A stretch of DNA of 64,000 nt, taken from assembly GCF_052324685.1 (NCBI RefSeq), contig NW_027506876.1:62001-126000 (forward strand), read 5' to 3'. Numbering within the stretch: the first letter of the stretch is position 1; every line of letters begins with the position of its first letter. Both the position numbers and the translations under genes were made by a program. The notes below the pieces were generated by a model, which ran no database searches, was not told the origin of the DNA, and worked only from the letters and a program-made list of their open reading frames with translations. Of this stretch, positions 22,212-32,580 are shown piece by piece. The DNA comes from Brachyhypopomus gauderio (Eukaryota; Chordata; Actinopteri; Gymnotiformes; Hypopomidae).

Positions 22212-22284
22212 GTTTCTGTAGTGTAGTGGTCATCACGTTTGCCTCACACCCGAAAGGTCCCTGGTTCGATACCAGGCAGAAACA
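22212..22284 (+). tRNA. tRNA-Val-CAC: tRNA-Val(CAC), class CAC-C39
   Basis: U29:G41 and C31.C39; HOR-B cycle 5, unit 2. Confidence 0.85.
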
Positions 22285-22721
22285 TGCTTCTTGATAGAAT
22301 GACAAACACCACTGCTGTTTAGTGGTTTGTTGCCAGTGTAAAGGCTATCGGGGAGCTCTTCCCTTTAGATCCTCAAAGTGAGCTGTCAGTCTCATGTGAT
22401 CGATACAGGAATGTTCTAAATCGCCATGTACCTTGATAGCAGTACTAATGCAGCCGGTTCAATCAAAATTACACTCAGTGGAAACTTACCTAGTGCTTTG
22501 TCATGTTGTCTCCCAACATAGAAAACTCATGCTACTCGGTTGATTTGTAGACGTTTGTGTTATAAAGGTATCGAATGATATCAACATTTGGTGTTTGGAT
22601 GTGAATGTTTTGTCTTAAAGCAGAGTAGACTTACTGCTTAGCCATTGTTGACATGATGACTTCCATGCTCTGATAGAATGAGGAAACGCCCACGAGAGAT
22701 GTGACCGTTCAGACAAGCAAG

Positions 22722-22794
22722 GTTTCTGTAGTGTAGTGGTCATCACGTTTGCCTCACACCCGAAAGGTCCCTGGTTCGATACCAGGCAGAAACA
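22722..22794 (+). tRNA. tRNA-Val-CAC: tRNA-Val(CAC), class CAC-C39, GATAGAATG leader
   Basis: U29:G41 and C31.C39; HOR-B cycle 5, unit 3. Confidence 0.85.
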
Positions 22795-23231
22795 TGCTTC
22801 TTGATAGAATGACAAACACCACTGCTGTTTAGTGGTTTGTTGCCAGTGTAAAGGCTATCGGGGAGCGCTTGCCTTTAGATCCTCAAAGTGAGCTGTCAGT
22901 CTCATGTGATCGATACAGGAATGTTCTAAATCGCCATGTACCTTGATAGCAGTACTAATGCAGCCAGTTCAATCAAAATGAAACTCAGTGGAAACTTACC
23001 TAGTGCTTTGTCATGTTGTCTCCCAACATAGAAAACTCATGCTACTCGGTTGATTTGTAGACGTTTGTGTTATAAAGGGATCGAATGATGTCAACATTTG
23101 GTGTTTGGATGTGAATGTTTTGTCTTAAAGCAGAGTAGACCTACTGCTTAGCCATTGTTGACATGATGACTTCCATGCTATGATAGAATGAGGAAACGCC
23201 CACGAGAGATGTGCCCGTTCAGACAAGCAAG

Positions 23232-23304
23232 GTTTCTGTAGTGTAGTGGTCATCACGTTCGCCTCACACGCAAAAGGTCCCTGGTTCGATACCAGGCAGA
23301 AACA
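23232..23304 (+). tRNA. tRNA-Val-CAC: tRNA-Val(CAC), class CAC-A41, CTATGATAG leader
   Basis: C29.A41; HOR-B cycle 5, unit 4. Confidence 0.87.
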
Positions 23305-23741
23305 TGCTTCTTGATAGAATGACAAACACCACTGCTGTTTAGTGATTTGTTGCCAGTGTAAAGGCTATCGGGGAGCGCTTGCCTTTAGATCCTCAAAGTG
23401 AGCTGTCAGTCTCATGTGATCGATACAGGAATGTTCTAAATCGCCATGTACCTTGATAGCAGTACTAATGCAGCCGGTTCAATCAAAATTACACTCCGTG
23501 GAAACTTACCTAGTGCTTTGTCATGTTGTCTCCCAACGTAGAAAACTCATGCTACTCGGTTGATTTGTAGACGTTTGTGTTATAAAGGGATCGAATGATG
23601 TCAACATTTGGGGTTTGGATGTGAATGTTTTGTCTTAAAGCAGAGTAGACCTACTGCTTAGCCATTGTTGACATGATGACTTCCATGCTCTGATTGTATG
23701 AGGAAACGCCCACGAGAGATGTGCCCATTCAGACTGGCAAG

Positions 23742-23814
23742 GTTTCTGTAGTGTAGTGGTCATCACGTTCGCCTAACACGCGAAAGGTCCCTGGTTCAAT
23801 ACCAGGCAGAAACA
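23742..23814 (+). tRNA. tRNA-Val-AAC: tRNA-Val(AAC), class AAC-A57
   Basis: CTAACAC loop, paired stems; first unit of the last, incomplete HOR-B cycle. Confidence 0.95.
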
Positions 23815-24253
23815 TGCTTCTTGATAGAATTACAAACACACCACTGCTGTTTAGTGGTTTGTTGCCAGTGTAAAGGCTATCGGGGAGCTCTTCCCTTTAG
23901 ATCCTCAAAGTGAGCTCTCAGTCTCATGTGATCGATACAGGAATGTTCTAAATCGCCATGTACCTTGATAGCAGTACAAATGCAATCGGTTCAATCAAAA
24001 TTACACTCCGTGGAAACTTACCTAGTGCTTTGTCATGTTGTCTCCCAACATAGAAAACTCATGCTACTCGGTTGATTTGTAGACGTTTGTGTTATAAAGG
24101 TATCGAATGATGTCAACATTTGGTGTTTGGATGTGAATGTTTTGTCTTAAAGCAGAGTAGACCTACTGCTTAGCCATTGTTGACATGATGACTTCCATGC
24201 TTTTATTGTATGAGGAAATGCCCACGAGAGATGTGCCCATTCAGACAAGCAAG

Positions 24254-24326
24254 GTTTCTGTAGTGTAGTGGTCATCACGTTTGCCTCACACCCGAAAGGT
24301 CCCTGGTTCGATACCAGGCAGAAACA
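24254..24326 (+). tRNA. tRNA-Val-CAC: tRNA-Val(CAC), class CAC-C39
   Basis: U29:G41 and C31.C39; downstream spacer has AATCGTCATG (private). Confidence 0.85.
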
Positions 24327-24763
24327 TGCTTCTTGATAGAATGACAAACACCACTGCTGTTTAGTGGTTTGTTGCCAGTGTAAAGGCTATCGGGGAGCTC
24401 TTCCCTTTAGATCCTCAAAGTGAGCTGTCAGTCTCATGTGATCGATACAGGAATGTTCTAAATCGTCATGTACCTTGATAGCAGTACTAATGCAGCCGGT
24501 TCAATCAAAATTACACTCAGTGGAAACTTACCTAGTGCTTTGTCATGTTGTCTCCCAACATAGAAAACTCATGCTACTCGGTTGATTTGTAGACGTTTGT
24601 GTTATAAAGGTATCGAATGATATCAACATTTGGTGTTTGGATGTGAATGTTTTGTCTTAAAGCAGAGTAGACTTACTGCTTAGCCATTGTTGACATGATG
24701 ACTTCCATGCTCTGATAGAATGAGGAAACGCCCACGAGAGATGTGACCGTTCAGACAAGCAAG

Positions 24764-24836
24764 GTTTCTGTAGTGTAGTGGTCATCACGTTTGCCTCACA
24801 CCCGAAAGGTCCCTGGTTCGATACCAGGCAGAAACA
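24764..24836 (+). tRNA. tRNA-Val-CAC: tRNA-Val(CAC), class CAC-C39, HOR-B exit unit
   Basis: U29:G41 and C31.C39. Its 3' flank switches to GACATACACACC and AGTGGTTGTTG, the spacer type of CAC-wt units, so a breakpoint lies at or just after this tRNA. Confidence 0.85.
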
Positions 24837-25274
24837 TGCTTCTTGATAGAATGACATACACACCACTGCTGTTTAGTGGTTGTTGCCAGTGTAAAGGCTA
24901 TCGGCGAGCTCTTCCCTTTAGATCCTCAAAGTGAGCTGTCAGTCTCATGTGATCGATACAGGAATGTTCTAAATCGCCATGTACCTTGATAGCAGTACTA
25001 ATGCAGCCAGTTCAATCAAAATGAAACTCAGTGGAAACTTACCTAGTGCTTTGTCATGTTGTCTCCCAACATAGAAAACTCATGCTACTCGGTTGATTTG
25101 TAGACGTTTGTGTTATAAAGGTATCGAATGATGTCAACATTTGGTGTTTGGATGTGAATGTTTTGTCTTAAAGCAGAGTAGACCTACTGCTTAGCCATTG
25201 TTGACATGATGACTTCCATGCTCTGATTGTATGAGGAAACGCCCACGAGAGATGTGCCCATTCAGACATGCAAG

Positions 25275-25347
25275 GTTTCTGTAGTGTAGTGGTCATCACG
25301 TTCGCCTCACACGCGAAAGGTCCCTAGTTCGATACCAGGCAGAAACA
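25275..25347 (+). tRNA. tRNA-Val-CAC: tRNA-Val(CAC), class CAC-A52
   Basis: Anticodon arm TTCGC-CTCACAC-GCGAA is intact; the T stem has only the A52.C62 mismatch. Close to CAC-GU/A52 but with C40 retained. Confidence 0.88.
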
Positions 25348-25793
25348 TGCTTCTTGATAGAATGACATACACACCACTGCTGTTTAGTGGTTTGTTGCCA
25401 GTGTAAAGGCTATCGGCGAACTCTTCCCTTTAGATCCTCAAAGTGAGCTGTCAGTCTCATGTGATTGATACAGGAATGTTCTAAATCGCCATGTACCTTG
25501 ATAGCAGTACTAATGCAGCCAGTTCAATCAAAATGAAACTCAGTGGAAACTTACCTAGTGCTTTGTCATGTTGTCTCCCAACATAGAAAACTCATGCTAC
25601 TCGGTTGATTTGTAGACGTTTGTCTTATAAAGGTATCGAATGATGTCAACATTTGGTGTTTGGATGTGAATGTTTTGTCTTAAAGCAGAGTAGACCTACT
25701 GCTTAGCCATTGTTGACATGATGACTTCCATGCTCTGATAGAATGAGGAAACGCCCACGAGAGATGTGCCCATTCAGACAAGCAAGGTTTCTG

Positions 25794-25804
25794 TAGTGTA
25801 GTGG
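25794..25804 (+). promoter_or_regulatory. Pol III A box (representative, CAC-wt copy)
   Basis: TAGTGTAGTGG at tRNA positions 8-19 fits the type-2 A-box consensus TRGYNNANNNG. It is the same in almost every copy; exceptions are A9G at 26810, G12A at 29446, and G15A at 30976 and 34040. It is the expected TFIIIC contact that positions TFIIIB upstream. Confidence 0.85.
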
Positions 25805-25837
25805 TCATCACGTTCGCCTCACACGCGAAAGGTCCCT

Positions 25838-25848
25838 GGTTCGATACC
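25838..25848 (+). promoter_or_regulatory. Pol III B box (representative, CAC-wt copy)
   Basis: GGTTCGATACC at tRNA positions 52-62 matches the B-box core GWTCRANNC. AAC-A57 copies read GGTTCAATACC, which also fits. The A52 classes read AGTTCGATACC, keeping the core but losing the first G. Copy 26810 has C at position 53 and is the clearest B-box break. About 125 B boxes at 510-bp pitch would make this a dense TFIIIC target if the DNA is accessible. Confidence 0.85.
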
Positions 25849-26297
25849 AGGCAGAAACATGCTTCTTGATAGAATGACATACACACCACTGCTGTTTAGT
25901 GGTTGTTGCCAGTGTAAAGGCTATCGGCGAGCTCTTCCCTTTAGATCCTCAAAGTGAGCTGTCAGTCTCATGTGATCGATACAGGAATGTTCTAAATCGC
26001 CATGTACCTTGATAGCAGTACTAATGCAGCCAGTTCAATCAAAATGAAACTCAGTGGAAACTTACCTAGTGCTTTGTCATGTTGTCTCCCAACATAGAAA
26101 ACTCATGCTACTCGGTTGATTTGTAGACGTTTGTGTTATAAAGGTATCGAATGATGTCAACATTTGGTGTTTGGATGTGAATGTTTTGTCTTAAAGCAGA
26201 GTAGACCTACTGCTTAGCCATTGTTGACATGATGACTTCCATGCTCTGATTGTATGAGGAAACGCCCACGAGAGATGTGCCCATTCAGACATGCAAG

Positions 26298-26370
26298 GTT
26301 TCTGTAGTGTAGTGGTCATCACGTTCGCCTCACACGCGAAAGGTCCCTAGTTCGATACCAGGCAGAAACA
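26298..26370 (+). tRNA. tRNA-Val-CAC: tRNA-Val(CAC), class CAC-A52
   Basis: Only A52.C62 is off; near-duplicate of the unit at 25275, including TGTGATTGATAC in the spacer. Confidence 0.88.
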
Positions 26371-26809
26371 TGCTTCTTGATAGAATGACATACACACCAC
26401 TGCTGTTTAGTGGTTTGTTGCCAGTGTAAAGGCTATCGGCGAACTCTTCCCTTTAGATCCTCAAAGTGAGCTGTCAGTCTCATGTGATTGATACAGGAAT
26501 GTTCTAAATCGCCATGTACCTTGATAGCAGTACTAATGCAGCCAGTTCAATCAAAATGAAACTCAGTGGAAACTTACCTAGTGCTTTGTCATGTTGTCTC
26601 CCAACATAGAAAACTCATGCTACTCGGTTGATTTGTAGACGTTTGTGTTATAAAGGGATCGAATGATGTCAACATTTGGTGTTTGAATGTGAATGTTTTG
26701 TCTTAAAGCAGAGTAGACCTACTGCTTAGCCATTGTTGACATGATGACTTCCATGCTATGATAGAATGAGGAAACGCCCACGAGAGATGTGCCCGTTCAG
26801 ACAAGCAAG

Positions 26810-26882
26810 GTTTCTGTGGTGTAGTGGTCATCATGTTTGCCTCACACCCGAAAGATCCCTGCTTCGATCCCAGGCAGAAACA
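26810..26882 (+). tRNA. tRNA-Val-CAC: tRNA-Val(CAC), most diverged copy, likely pseudogene
   Basis: Carries the CAC-C39 changes plus A9G, C25T, G46A, G53C and A60C. The 53:61 pair is C.C, so both the T stem and the B-box start are damaged. Anticodon is still CAC. It has more changes than any other copy here; it may be an older unit that escaped homogenisation. Confidence 0.7.
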
Positions 26883-27321
26883 TGCTTCTTGATAGAATGA
26901 CATACACACCACTGCTGTTTAGTGGTTTGTTGCCAGTGTAAAGGCTATCGGCGAGCTCTTCCCTTTAGATCCTCAAAGTGAGCTGTCAGTCTCATGTGAT
27001 CGATACAGGAATGTTCTAAATCGCCATGTACCTTGATAGCAGTACTAATGCAGCCAGTTCAATCAAAATGAAACTCAGTGGAAACTTACCTAGTGCTTTG
27101 TCATGTTGTCTCCCAACATAGAAAACTCATGCTACTCGGTTGATTTGTAGACGTTTGTGTTATAAAGGTATCGAATGATGTCAACATTTGGTGTTTGGAT
27201 GTGAATGTTTTGTCTTAAAGCAGAGTAGACCTACTGCTTAGCCATTGTTGACATGATGACTTCCATGCTCTGATTGTATGAGGAAACGCCCACGAGAGAT
27301 GTGCCCATTCAGACATGCAAG

Positions 27322-27394
27322 GTTTCTGTAGTGTAGTGGTCATCACGTTCGCCTCACACGTGAAAGGTCCCTAGTTCGATACCAGGCAGAAACA
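27322..27394 (+). tRNA. tRNA-Val-CAC: tRNA-Val(CAC), class CAC-GU/A52
   Basis: G30:U40 and A52.C62; the last copy of this class in the window. Confidence 0.85.
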
Positions 27395-27780
27395 TGCTTC
27401 TTGATAGAATGACATACACACCACTGCTGTTTAGTGGTTTGTTGCCAGTGTAAAGGCTATCGGCGAACTCTTCCCTTTAGATCCTCAAAGTGAGCTGTCA
27501 GTCTCATGTGATCGATACAGGAATGTTCTAAATCGCCATGTACCTTGATAGCAGTACTAATGCAGCCAGTTCAATCAAAATGAAACTCAGTGGAAACTTA
27601 CCTAGTGCTTTGTCATGTTGTCTCCCAACATAGAAAACTCATGCTACTCGGTTGATTTGTAGACGTTTGTGTTATAAAGGGATCGAATGATGTCAACATT
27701 TGGTGTTTGGATGTGAATGTTTTGTCTTAAAGCAGAGTAGACCTACTGCTTAGCCATTGTTGACATGATGACTTCCATGC

Positions 27781-27940
27781 TCTGATTGTATGAGGAAACG
27801 CCTACGAGAGATGTGCCCATTCAGACATGCAAGGTTTCTGTAGTGTAGTGGTCATCACGTTCTGATTGTATGAGGAAACGCCTACGAGAGATGTGCCCAT
27901 TCAGACATGCAAGGTTTCTGTAGTGTAGTGGTCATCACGT
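27781..27940 (+). repeat. 80-bp direct tandem duplication
   Basis: Bases 27781-27860 are repeated immediately at 27861-27940 with no difference that I can see. The duplicated piece runs from the CTCTGATTG leader into the anticodon stem of the tRNA and leaves one half tRNA followed by a full one. It occurs once in the window and lengthens this unit to about 592 bp. Confidence 0.93.
27834..27861 (+). pseudogene. 5' half of a tRNA-Val gene
   Basis: The acceptor 5' strand, D arm and first bases of the anticodon stem are present, then the sequence jumps back to the leader because of the 80-bp duplication. It keeps an A box but has no anticodon, T arm or B box of its own. It cannot make a tRNA; transcription from it is not expected without the B box of the next copy 80 bp away. 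Confidence 0.93.
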
Positions 27941-27986
27941 TTGCCACACACGCGAAAGGTTCCTGGTTCGATACCAGGCAGAAACA
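27914..27986 (+). tRNA. tRNA-Val-CAC: tRNA-Val(CAC), class CAC-A33 with C29T
   Basis: Complete copy after the 80-bp duplication. A33 and T48, plus U29:G41 wobble (CACGTTTGCCACAC). Confidence 0.72.
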
Positions 27987-28423
27987 TGCTTCTTGATAGA
28001 ATGACAAACACCACTGCTGTTTAGTGGTTTGTTGCCAGTGTAAAGGCTATCGGGGAGCTCTTCCCTTTAGATCCTCAAAGTGAGCTGTCAGTCTCATGTG
28101 ATCGATACAGCAATGTTCTAATTCGCCATGTACCTTGATAGCAGTACTAATGCAGCCAGTTCAATCAAAATGAAACTCAGTGGAAACTTACCTAGTGCTT
28201 TGTCATGTTGTCTCCCAACGTAGAAAACTCATGCTACTCGGTTGATTTGTAGACGTTTGTGTTATAAAGGGATCGAATGATGTCAACATTTGGTGTTTGG
28301 ATGTGAATGTTTTGTCTTAAAGCAGAGTAGACCTACTGCTTAGCCATTGTTGACATGATGACTTCCATGCTCTGATAGAATGAGGAAACGCCCACGAGAG
28401 ATGTGCCCGTTCAGACAAGCAAG

Positions 28424-28496
28424 GTTTCTGTAGTGTAGTGGTCATCACGTTCGCCTCACACGCAAAAGGTCCCTGGTTCGATACCAGGCAGAAACA
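28424..28496 (+). tRNA. tRNA-Val-CAC: tRNA-Val(CAC), class CAC-A41
   Basis: C29.A41; HOR-A-like flanks (GACAAACAGCACTG). Confidence 0.87.
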
Positions 28497-28933
28497 TGCT
28501 TCTTGATAGAATGACAAACAGCACTGCTGTTTAGTGATTTGTTGCCAGTGTAAAGGCTATCGGGGAGCGCTTGCCTTTAGATCCTCAAAGTGAGCTGTCA
28601 GTCTCATGTGATCGATACAGGAATGTTCTAAATCGCCATGTACCTTGATAGCAGTACTAATGCAGCCGGTTCAATCAAAATTACACTCCGTGGAAACTTA
28701 CCTAGTGCTTTGTCATGTTGTCTCCCAACGTAGAAAACTCATGCTACTCGGTTGATTTGTAGACGTTTGTGTTATAAAGGGATCGAATGATGTCAACATT
28801 TGGTGTTTGGATGTGAATGTTTTGTCTTAAATCAGAGTAGACCTACTGCTTAGCCATTGTTGACATGATGACTTCCATGCTCTGATTGTATGAGGAAACG
28901 CCCACGAGAGATGTGCCCATTCAGACTGGCAAG

Positions 28934-29006
28934 GTTTCTGTAGTGTAGTGGTCATCACGTTCGCCTAACACGCGAAAGGTCCCTGGTTCAATACCAGGCA
29001 GAAACA
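28934..29006 (+). tRNA. tRNA-Val-AAC: tRNA-Val(AAC), class AAC-A57
   Basis: CTAACAC loop, paired stems; spacer with AAATCAGAG. Confidence 0.95.
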
Positions 29007-29445
29007 TGCTTCTTGATAGAATTACAAACACACCACTGCTGTTTAGTGGTTTGTTGCCAGTGTAAAGGCTATCGGGGAGCTCTTCCCTTTAGATCCTCAA
29101 AGTGAGCTCTCAGTCTCATGTGATCGATACAGGAATGTTCTAAATCGCCATGTACCTTGATAGCAGTACAAATGCAATCGGTTCAATCAAAATTACACTC
29201 CGTGGAAACTTACCTAGTGCTTTGTCATGTTGTCTCCCAACATAGAAAACTCATGCTACTCGGTTGATTTGTAGACGTTTGTGTTATAAAGGTATCGAAT
29301 GATGTCAACATTTGGTGTTTGGATGTGAATGTTTTGTCTTAAAGCAGAGTAGACCTACTGCTTAGCCATTGTTGACATGATGACTTCCATGCTTTTATTG
29401 TATGAGGAAATGCCCACGAGAGATGTGCCCATTCAGACAAGCAAG

Positions 29446-29518
29446 GTTTCTGTAGTATAGTGGTCATCACGTTTGCCTCACACCCGAAAGGTCCCTGGTT
29501 CGATACCAGGCAGAAACA
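29446..29518 (+). tRNA. tRNA-Val-CAC: tRNA-Val(CAC), class CAC-C39 with G12A
   Basis: C31.C39 plus G12A, which breaks the 12:23 pair of the D stem and alters the A box (TAGTATAGTGG, which still fits the loose consensus). Confidence 0.78.
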
Positions 29519-29955
29519 TGCTTCTTGATAGAATGACAAACACCACTGCTGTTTAGTGGTTTGTTGCCAGTGTAAAGGCTATCGGGGAGCTCTTCCCTTT
29601 AGATCCTCAAAGTGAGCTGTCAGTCTCATGTGATCGATACAGGAATGTTCTAAATCGCCATGTACCTTGATAGCAGTACTAATGCAGCCGGTTCAATCAA
29701 AATTATACTCAGTGGAAACTTACCTAGTGCTTTGTCATGTTGTCTCCCAACATAGAAAACTCATGCTACTCGGTTGATTTGTAGACGTTTGTGTTATAAA
29801 GGGATCGAATGATGTCAACATTTGGTGTTTGGATGTGAATGTTTTGTCTTAAAGCAGAGTAGACCTACTGCTTAGCCATTGTTGACATGATGACTTCCAT
29901 GCTCTGATTGTATGAGGAAACGCCTACGAGAGATGTGCCCATTCAGACATGCAAG

Positions 29956-30028
29956 GTTTCTGTAGTGTAGTGGTCATCACGTTCGCCACACACGCGAAAG
30001 GTTCCTGGTTCGATACCAGGCAGAAACA
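29956..30028 (+). tRNA. tRNA-Val-CAC: tRNA-Val(CAC), class CAC-A33
   Basis: A33 and T48. The downstream spacer has CAGGAATG and AAATCGCC in place of the CAGCAATG and AATTCGCC usual after this class, so this is a hybrid unit. Confidence 0.75.
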
Positions 30029-30465
30029 TGCTTCTTGATAGAATGACAAACACCACTGCTGTTTAGTGGTTTGTTGCCAGTGTAAAGGCTATCGGGGAGC
30101 TCTTCCCTTTAGATCCTCAAAGTGAGCTGTCAGTCTCATGTGATCGATACAGGAATGTTCTAAATCGCCATGTACCTTGATAGCAGTACTAATGCAGCCG
30201 GTTCAATCAAAATTACACTCCGTGGAAACTTACCTAGTGCTTTGTCATGTTGTCTCCCAACGTAGAAAACTCATGCTACTCGGTTGATTTGTAGACGTTT
30301 GTGTTATAAAGGGATCGAATGATGTCAACATTTGGTGTTTGGATGTGAATGTTTTGTCTTAAAGCAGAGTAGACCTACTGCTTAGCCATTGTTGACATGA
30401 TGACTTCCATGCTCTGATAGAATGAGGAAACGCCCACGAGAGATGTGCCCGTTCAGACAAGCAAG

Positions 30466-30538
30466 GTTTCTGTAGTGTAGTGGTCATCACGTTCGCCTCA
30501 CACGCAAAAGGTCCCTGGTTCGATACCAGGCAGAAACA
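30466..30538 (+). tRNA. tRNA-Val-CAC: tRNA-Val(CAC), class CAC-A41
   Basis: C29.A41; upstream junction is ATTACACTCCG. Confidence 0.87.
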
Positions 30539-30975
30539 TGCTTCTTGATAGAATGACAAACAGCACTGCTGTTTAGTGATTTGTTGCCAGTGTAAAGGCT
30601 ATCGGGGAGCGCTTGCCTTTAGATCCTCAAAGTGAGCTGTCAGTCTCATGTGATCGATACAGGAATGTTCTAAATCGCCATGTACCTTGATAGCAGTACT
30701 AATGCAGCCGGTTCAATCAAAATTACACTCCGTGGAAACTTACCTAGTGCTTTGTCATGTTGTCTCCCAACGTAGAAAACTCATGCTACTCGGTTGATTT
30801 GTAGACGTTTGTGTTATAAAGGGATCGAATGATGTCAACATTTGGTGTTTGGATGTGAATGTTTTGTCTTAAATCAGAGTAGACCTACTGCTTAGCCATT
30901 GTTGACATGATGACTTCCATGCTCTGATTGTATGAGGAAACGCCCACGAGAGATGTGCCCATTCAGACTGGCAAG

Positions 30976-31048
30976 GTTTCTGTAGTGTAATGGTCATCAC
31001 GTTCGCCTAACACGCGAAAGGTCCCTGGTTCAATACCAGGCAGAAACA
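30976..31048 (+). tRNA. tRNA-Val-AAC: tRNA-Val(AAC), class AAC-A57 with G15A
   Basis: CTAACAC loop and paired stems. G15A (GTGTAATGG) changes the 15:48 tertiary pair to A:C. Shared with the copy at 34040. Confidence 0.9.
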
Positions 31049-31487
31049 TGCTTCTTGATAGAATTACAAACACACCACTGCTGTTTAGTGGTTTGTTGCC
31101 AGTGTAAAGGCTATTGGGGAGCTCTTCCCTTTAGATCCTCAAAGTGAGCTCTCAGTCTCATGTGATCGATACAGGAATGTTCTAAATCGCCATGTACCTT
31201 GATAGCAGTACAAATGCAATCGGTTCAATCAAAATTACACTCCGTGGAAACTTACCTAGTGCTTTGTCATGTTGTCTCCCAACATAGAAAACTCATGCTA
31301 CTCGGTTGATTTGTAGACGTTTGTGTTATAAAGGTATCGAATGATGTCAACATTTGGTGTTTGGATGTGAATGTTTTGTCTTAAAGCAGAGTAGACTTAC
31401 TGCTTAGCCATTGTTGACATGATGACTTCCATGCTCTGATAGAATGAGGAAACGCCCACGAGAGATGTGACCGTTCAGACAAGCAAG

Positions 31488-31560
31488 GTTTCTGTAGTGT
31501 AGTGGTCATCACGTTTGCCTCACACCCGAAAGGTCCCTGGTTCGATACCAGGCAGAAACA
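31488..31560 (+). tRNA. tRNA-Val-CAC: tRNA-Val(CAC), class CAC-C39, GATAGAATG leader
   Basis: U29:G41 and C31.C39; the spacer keeps GATGTCAACA but has GACTTACTG, a hybrid of the two CAC-C39 unit subtypes. Confidence 0.85.
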
Positions 31561-31997
31561 TGCTTCTTGATAGAATGACAAACACCACTGCTGTTTAGTG
31601 GTTTGTTGCCAGTGTAAAGGCTATCGGGGAGCGCTTGCCTTTAGATCCTCAAAGTGAGCTGTCAGTCTCATGTGATCGATACAGGAATGTTCTAAATCGC
31701 CATGTACCTTGATAGCAGTACTAATGCAGCCGGTTCAATCAAAATTACACTCCGTGGAAACTTACCTAGTGCTTTGTCATGTTGTCTCCCAACATAGAAA
31801 ACTCATGCTACTCGGTTGATTTGTAGACGTTTGTCTTATAAAGGTATCGAATGATGTCAACATTTGGTGTTTCGATGTGAATGTTTTGTCTTAAAGCAGA
31901 GTAGACCTACTGCTTAGCCATTGTTGACATGATGACTTCCATGCTCTGATAGAATGAGGAAACGCCCACGAGAGATGTGCCCGTTCAGACAAGCAAG

Positions 31998-32070
31998 GTT
32001 TCTGTAGTGTAGTGGTCATCACGTTCGCCTCACACGCAAAAGGTCCCTGGTTCGATACCAGGCAGAAACA
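31998..32070 (+). tRNA. tRNA-Val-CAC: tRNA-Val(CAC), class CAC-A41
   Basis: C29.A41; upstream TTTGTCTTATAA and GTGTTTCGATG define a further subtype that recurs after 35063. Confidence 0.87.
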
Positions 32071-32507
32071 TGCTTCTTGATAGAATGACAAACACCACTG
32101 CTGTTTAGTGATTTGTTGCCAGTGTAAAGGCTATCGGGGAGCGCTTGCCTTTAGATCCTCAAAGTGAGCTGTCAGTCTCATGTGATCGATACAGGAATGT
32201 TCTAAATCGCCATGTACCTTGATAACAGTACTAATGCAGCCGGTTCAATCAAAATTACACTCCGTGGAAACTTACCTAGTGCTTTGTCATGTTGTCTCCC
32301 AACATAGAAAACTCATGCTACTCGGTTGATTTGTAGACGTTTGTGTTATAAAGGTATCGAATGATGTCAACATTTGGTGTTTGGATGTGAATGTTTTGTC
32401 TTAAAGCAGAGTAGACCTACTGCTTAGCCATTGTTGACATGATGACTTCCATGCTCTGATAGAATGAGGAAACGCCCACGAGAGATGTGCCCATTCAGAC
32501 AAGCAAG

Positions 32508-32580
32508 GTTTCTGTAGTGTAGTGGTCATCACGTTCGCCTAACACGCGAAAGGTCCCTGGTTCGATACCAGGCAGAAACA
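32508..32580 (+). tRNA. tRNA-Val-AAC: tRNA-Val(AAC), class AAC-G57
   Basis: CTAACAC loop with all stems paired and TTCGATA T loop. The leader is the GATAGAATG type of CAC-wt units, while the 3' flank (GAATTACAAACACACC) is AAC type, so the unit is a patchwork. Confidence 0.95.

Larger units (their letters stand above)
13271..24836 (+). repeat. HOR-B: 4-unit higher-order repeat, ~2042 bp, 5.75 cycles
   Basis: The cycle is AAC-A57, CAC-C39 (CTTTTATTG leader), CAC-C39 (GATAGAATG leader, GTGACCG), CAC-A41 (CTATGATAG leader). AAC units start at 13533, 15575, 17617, 19658, 21700 and 23742, giving spacings of 2042, 2042, 2041, 2042 and 2042; the short one reflects a single-base loss in the tRNA at 18639. 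Private changes are few, so this is probably the most recently amplified block in the first half. Confidence 0.9.
25787..25859 (+). tRNA. tRNA-Val-CAC: tRNA-Val(CAC), class CAC-wt
   Basis: Best-formed CAC gene and the reference for the array. Acceptor GTTTCTG/CAGAAAC, D arm GTGT...TCAC with AGTGGT loop, anticodon arm TTCGC-CTCACAC-GCGAA with CAC at 25820-25822, variable AGGTC, T arm CCTGG-TTCGATA-CCAGG, A73. The U6:A67 acceptor pair and U51:A63 T-stem pair look like compensated changes relative to the usual animal tRNA-Val. Reads GUG. Confidence 0.96.

Noticed and set aside
27834-27861. Half tRNA as an intron-split or permuted tRNA gene
   Set aside because: The segment after it is an exact copy of the leader and 5' half, which is a tandem duplication. 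No 3' half follows without a full copy.
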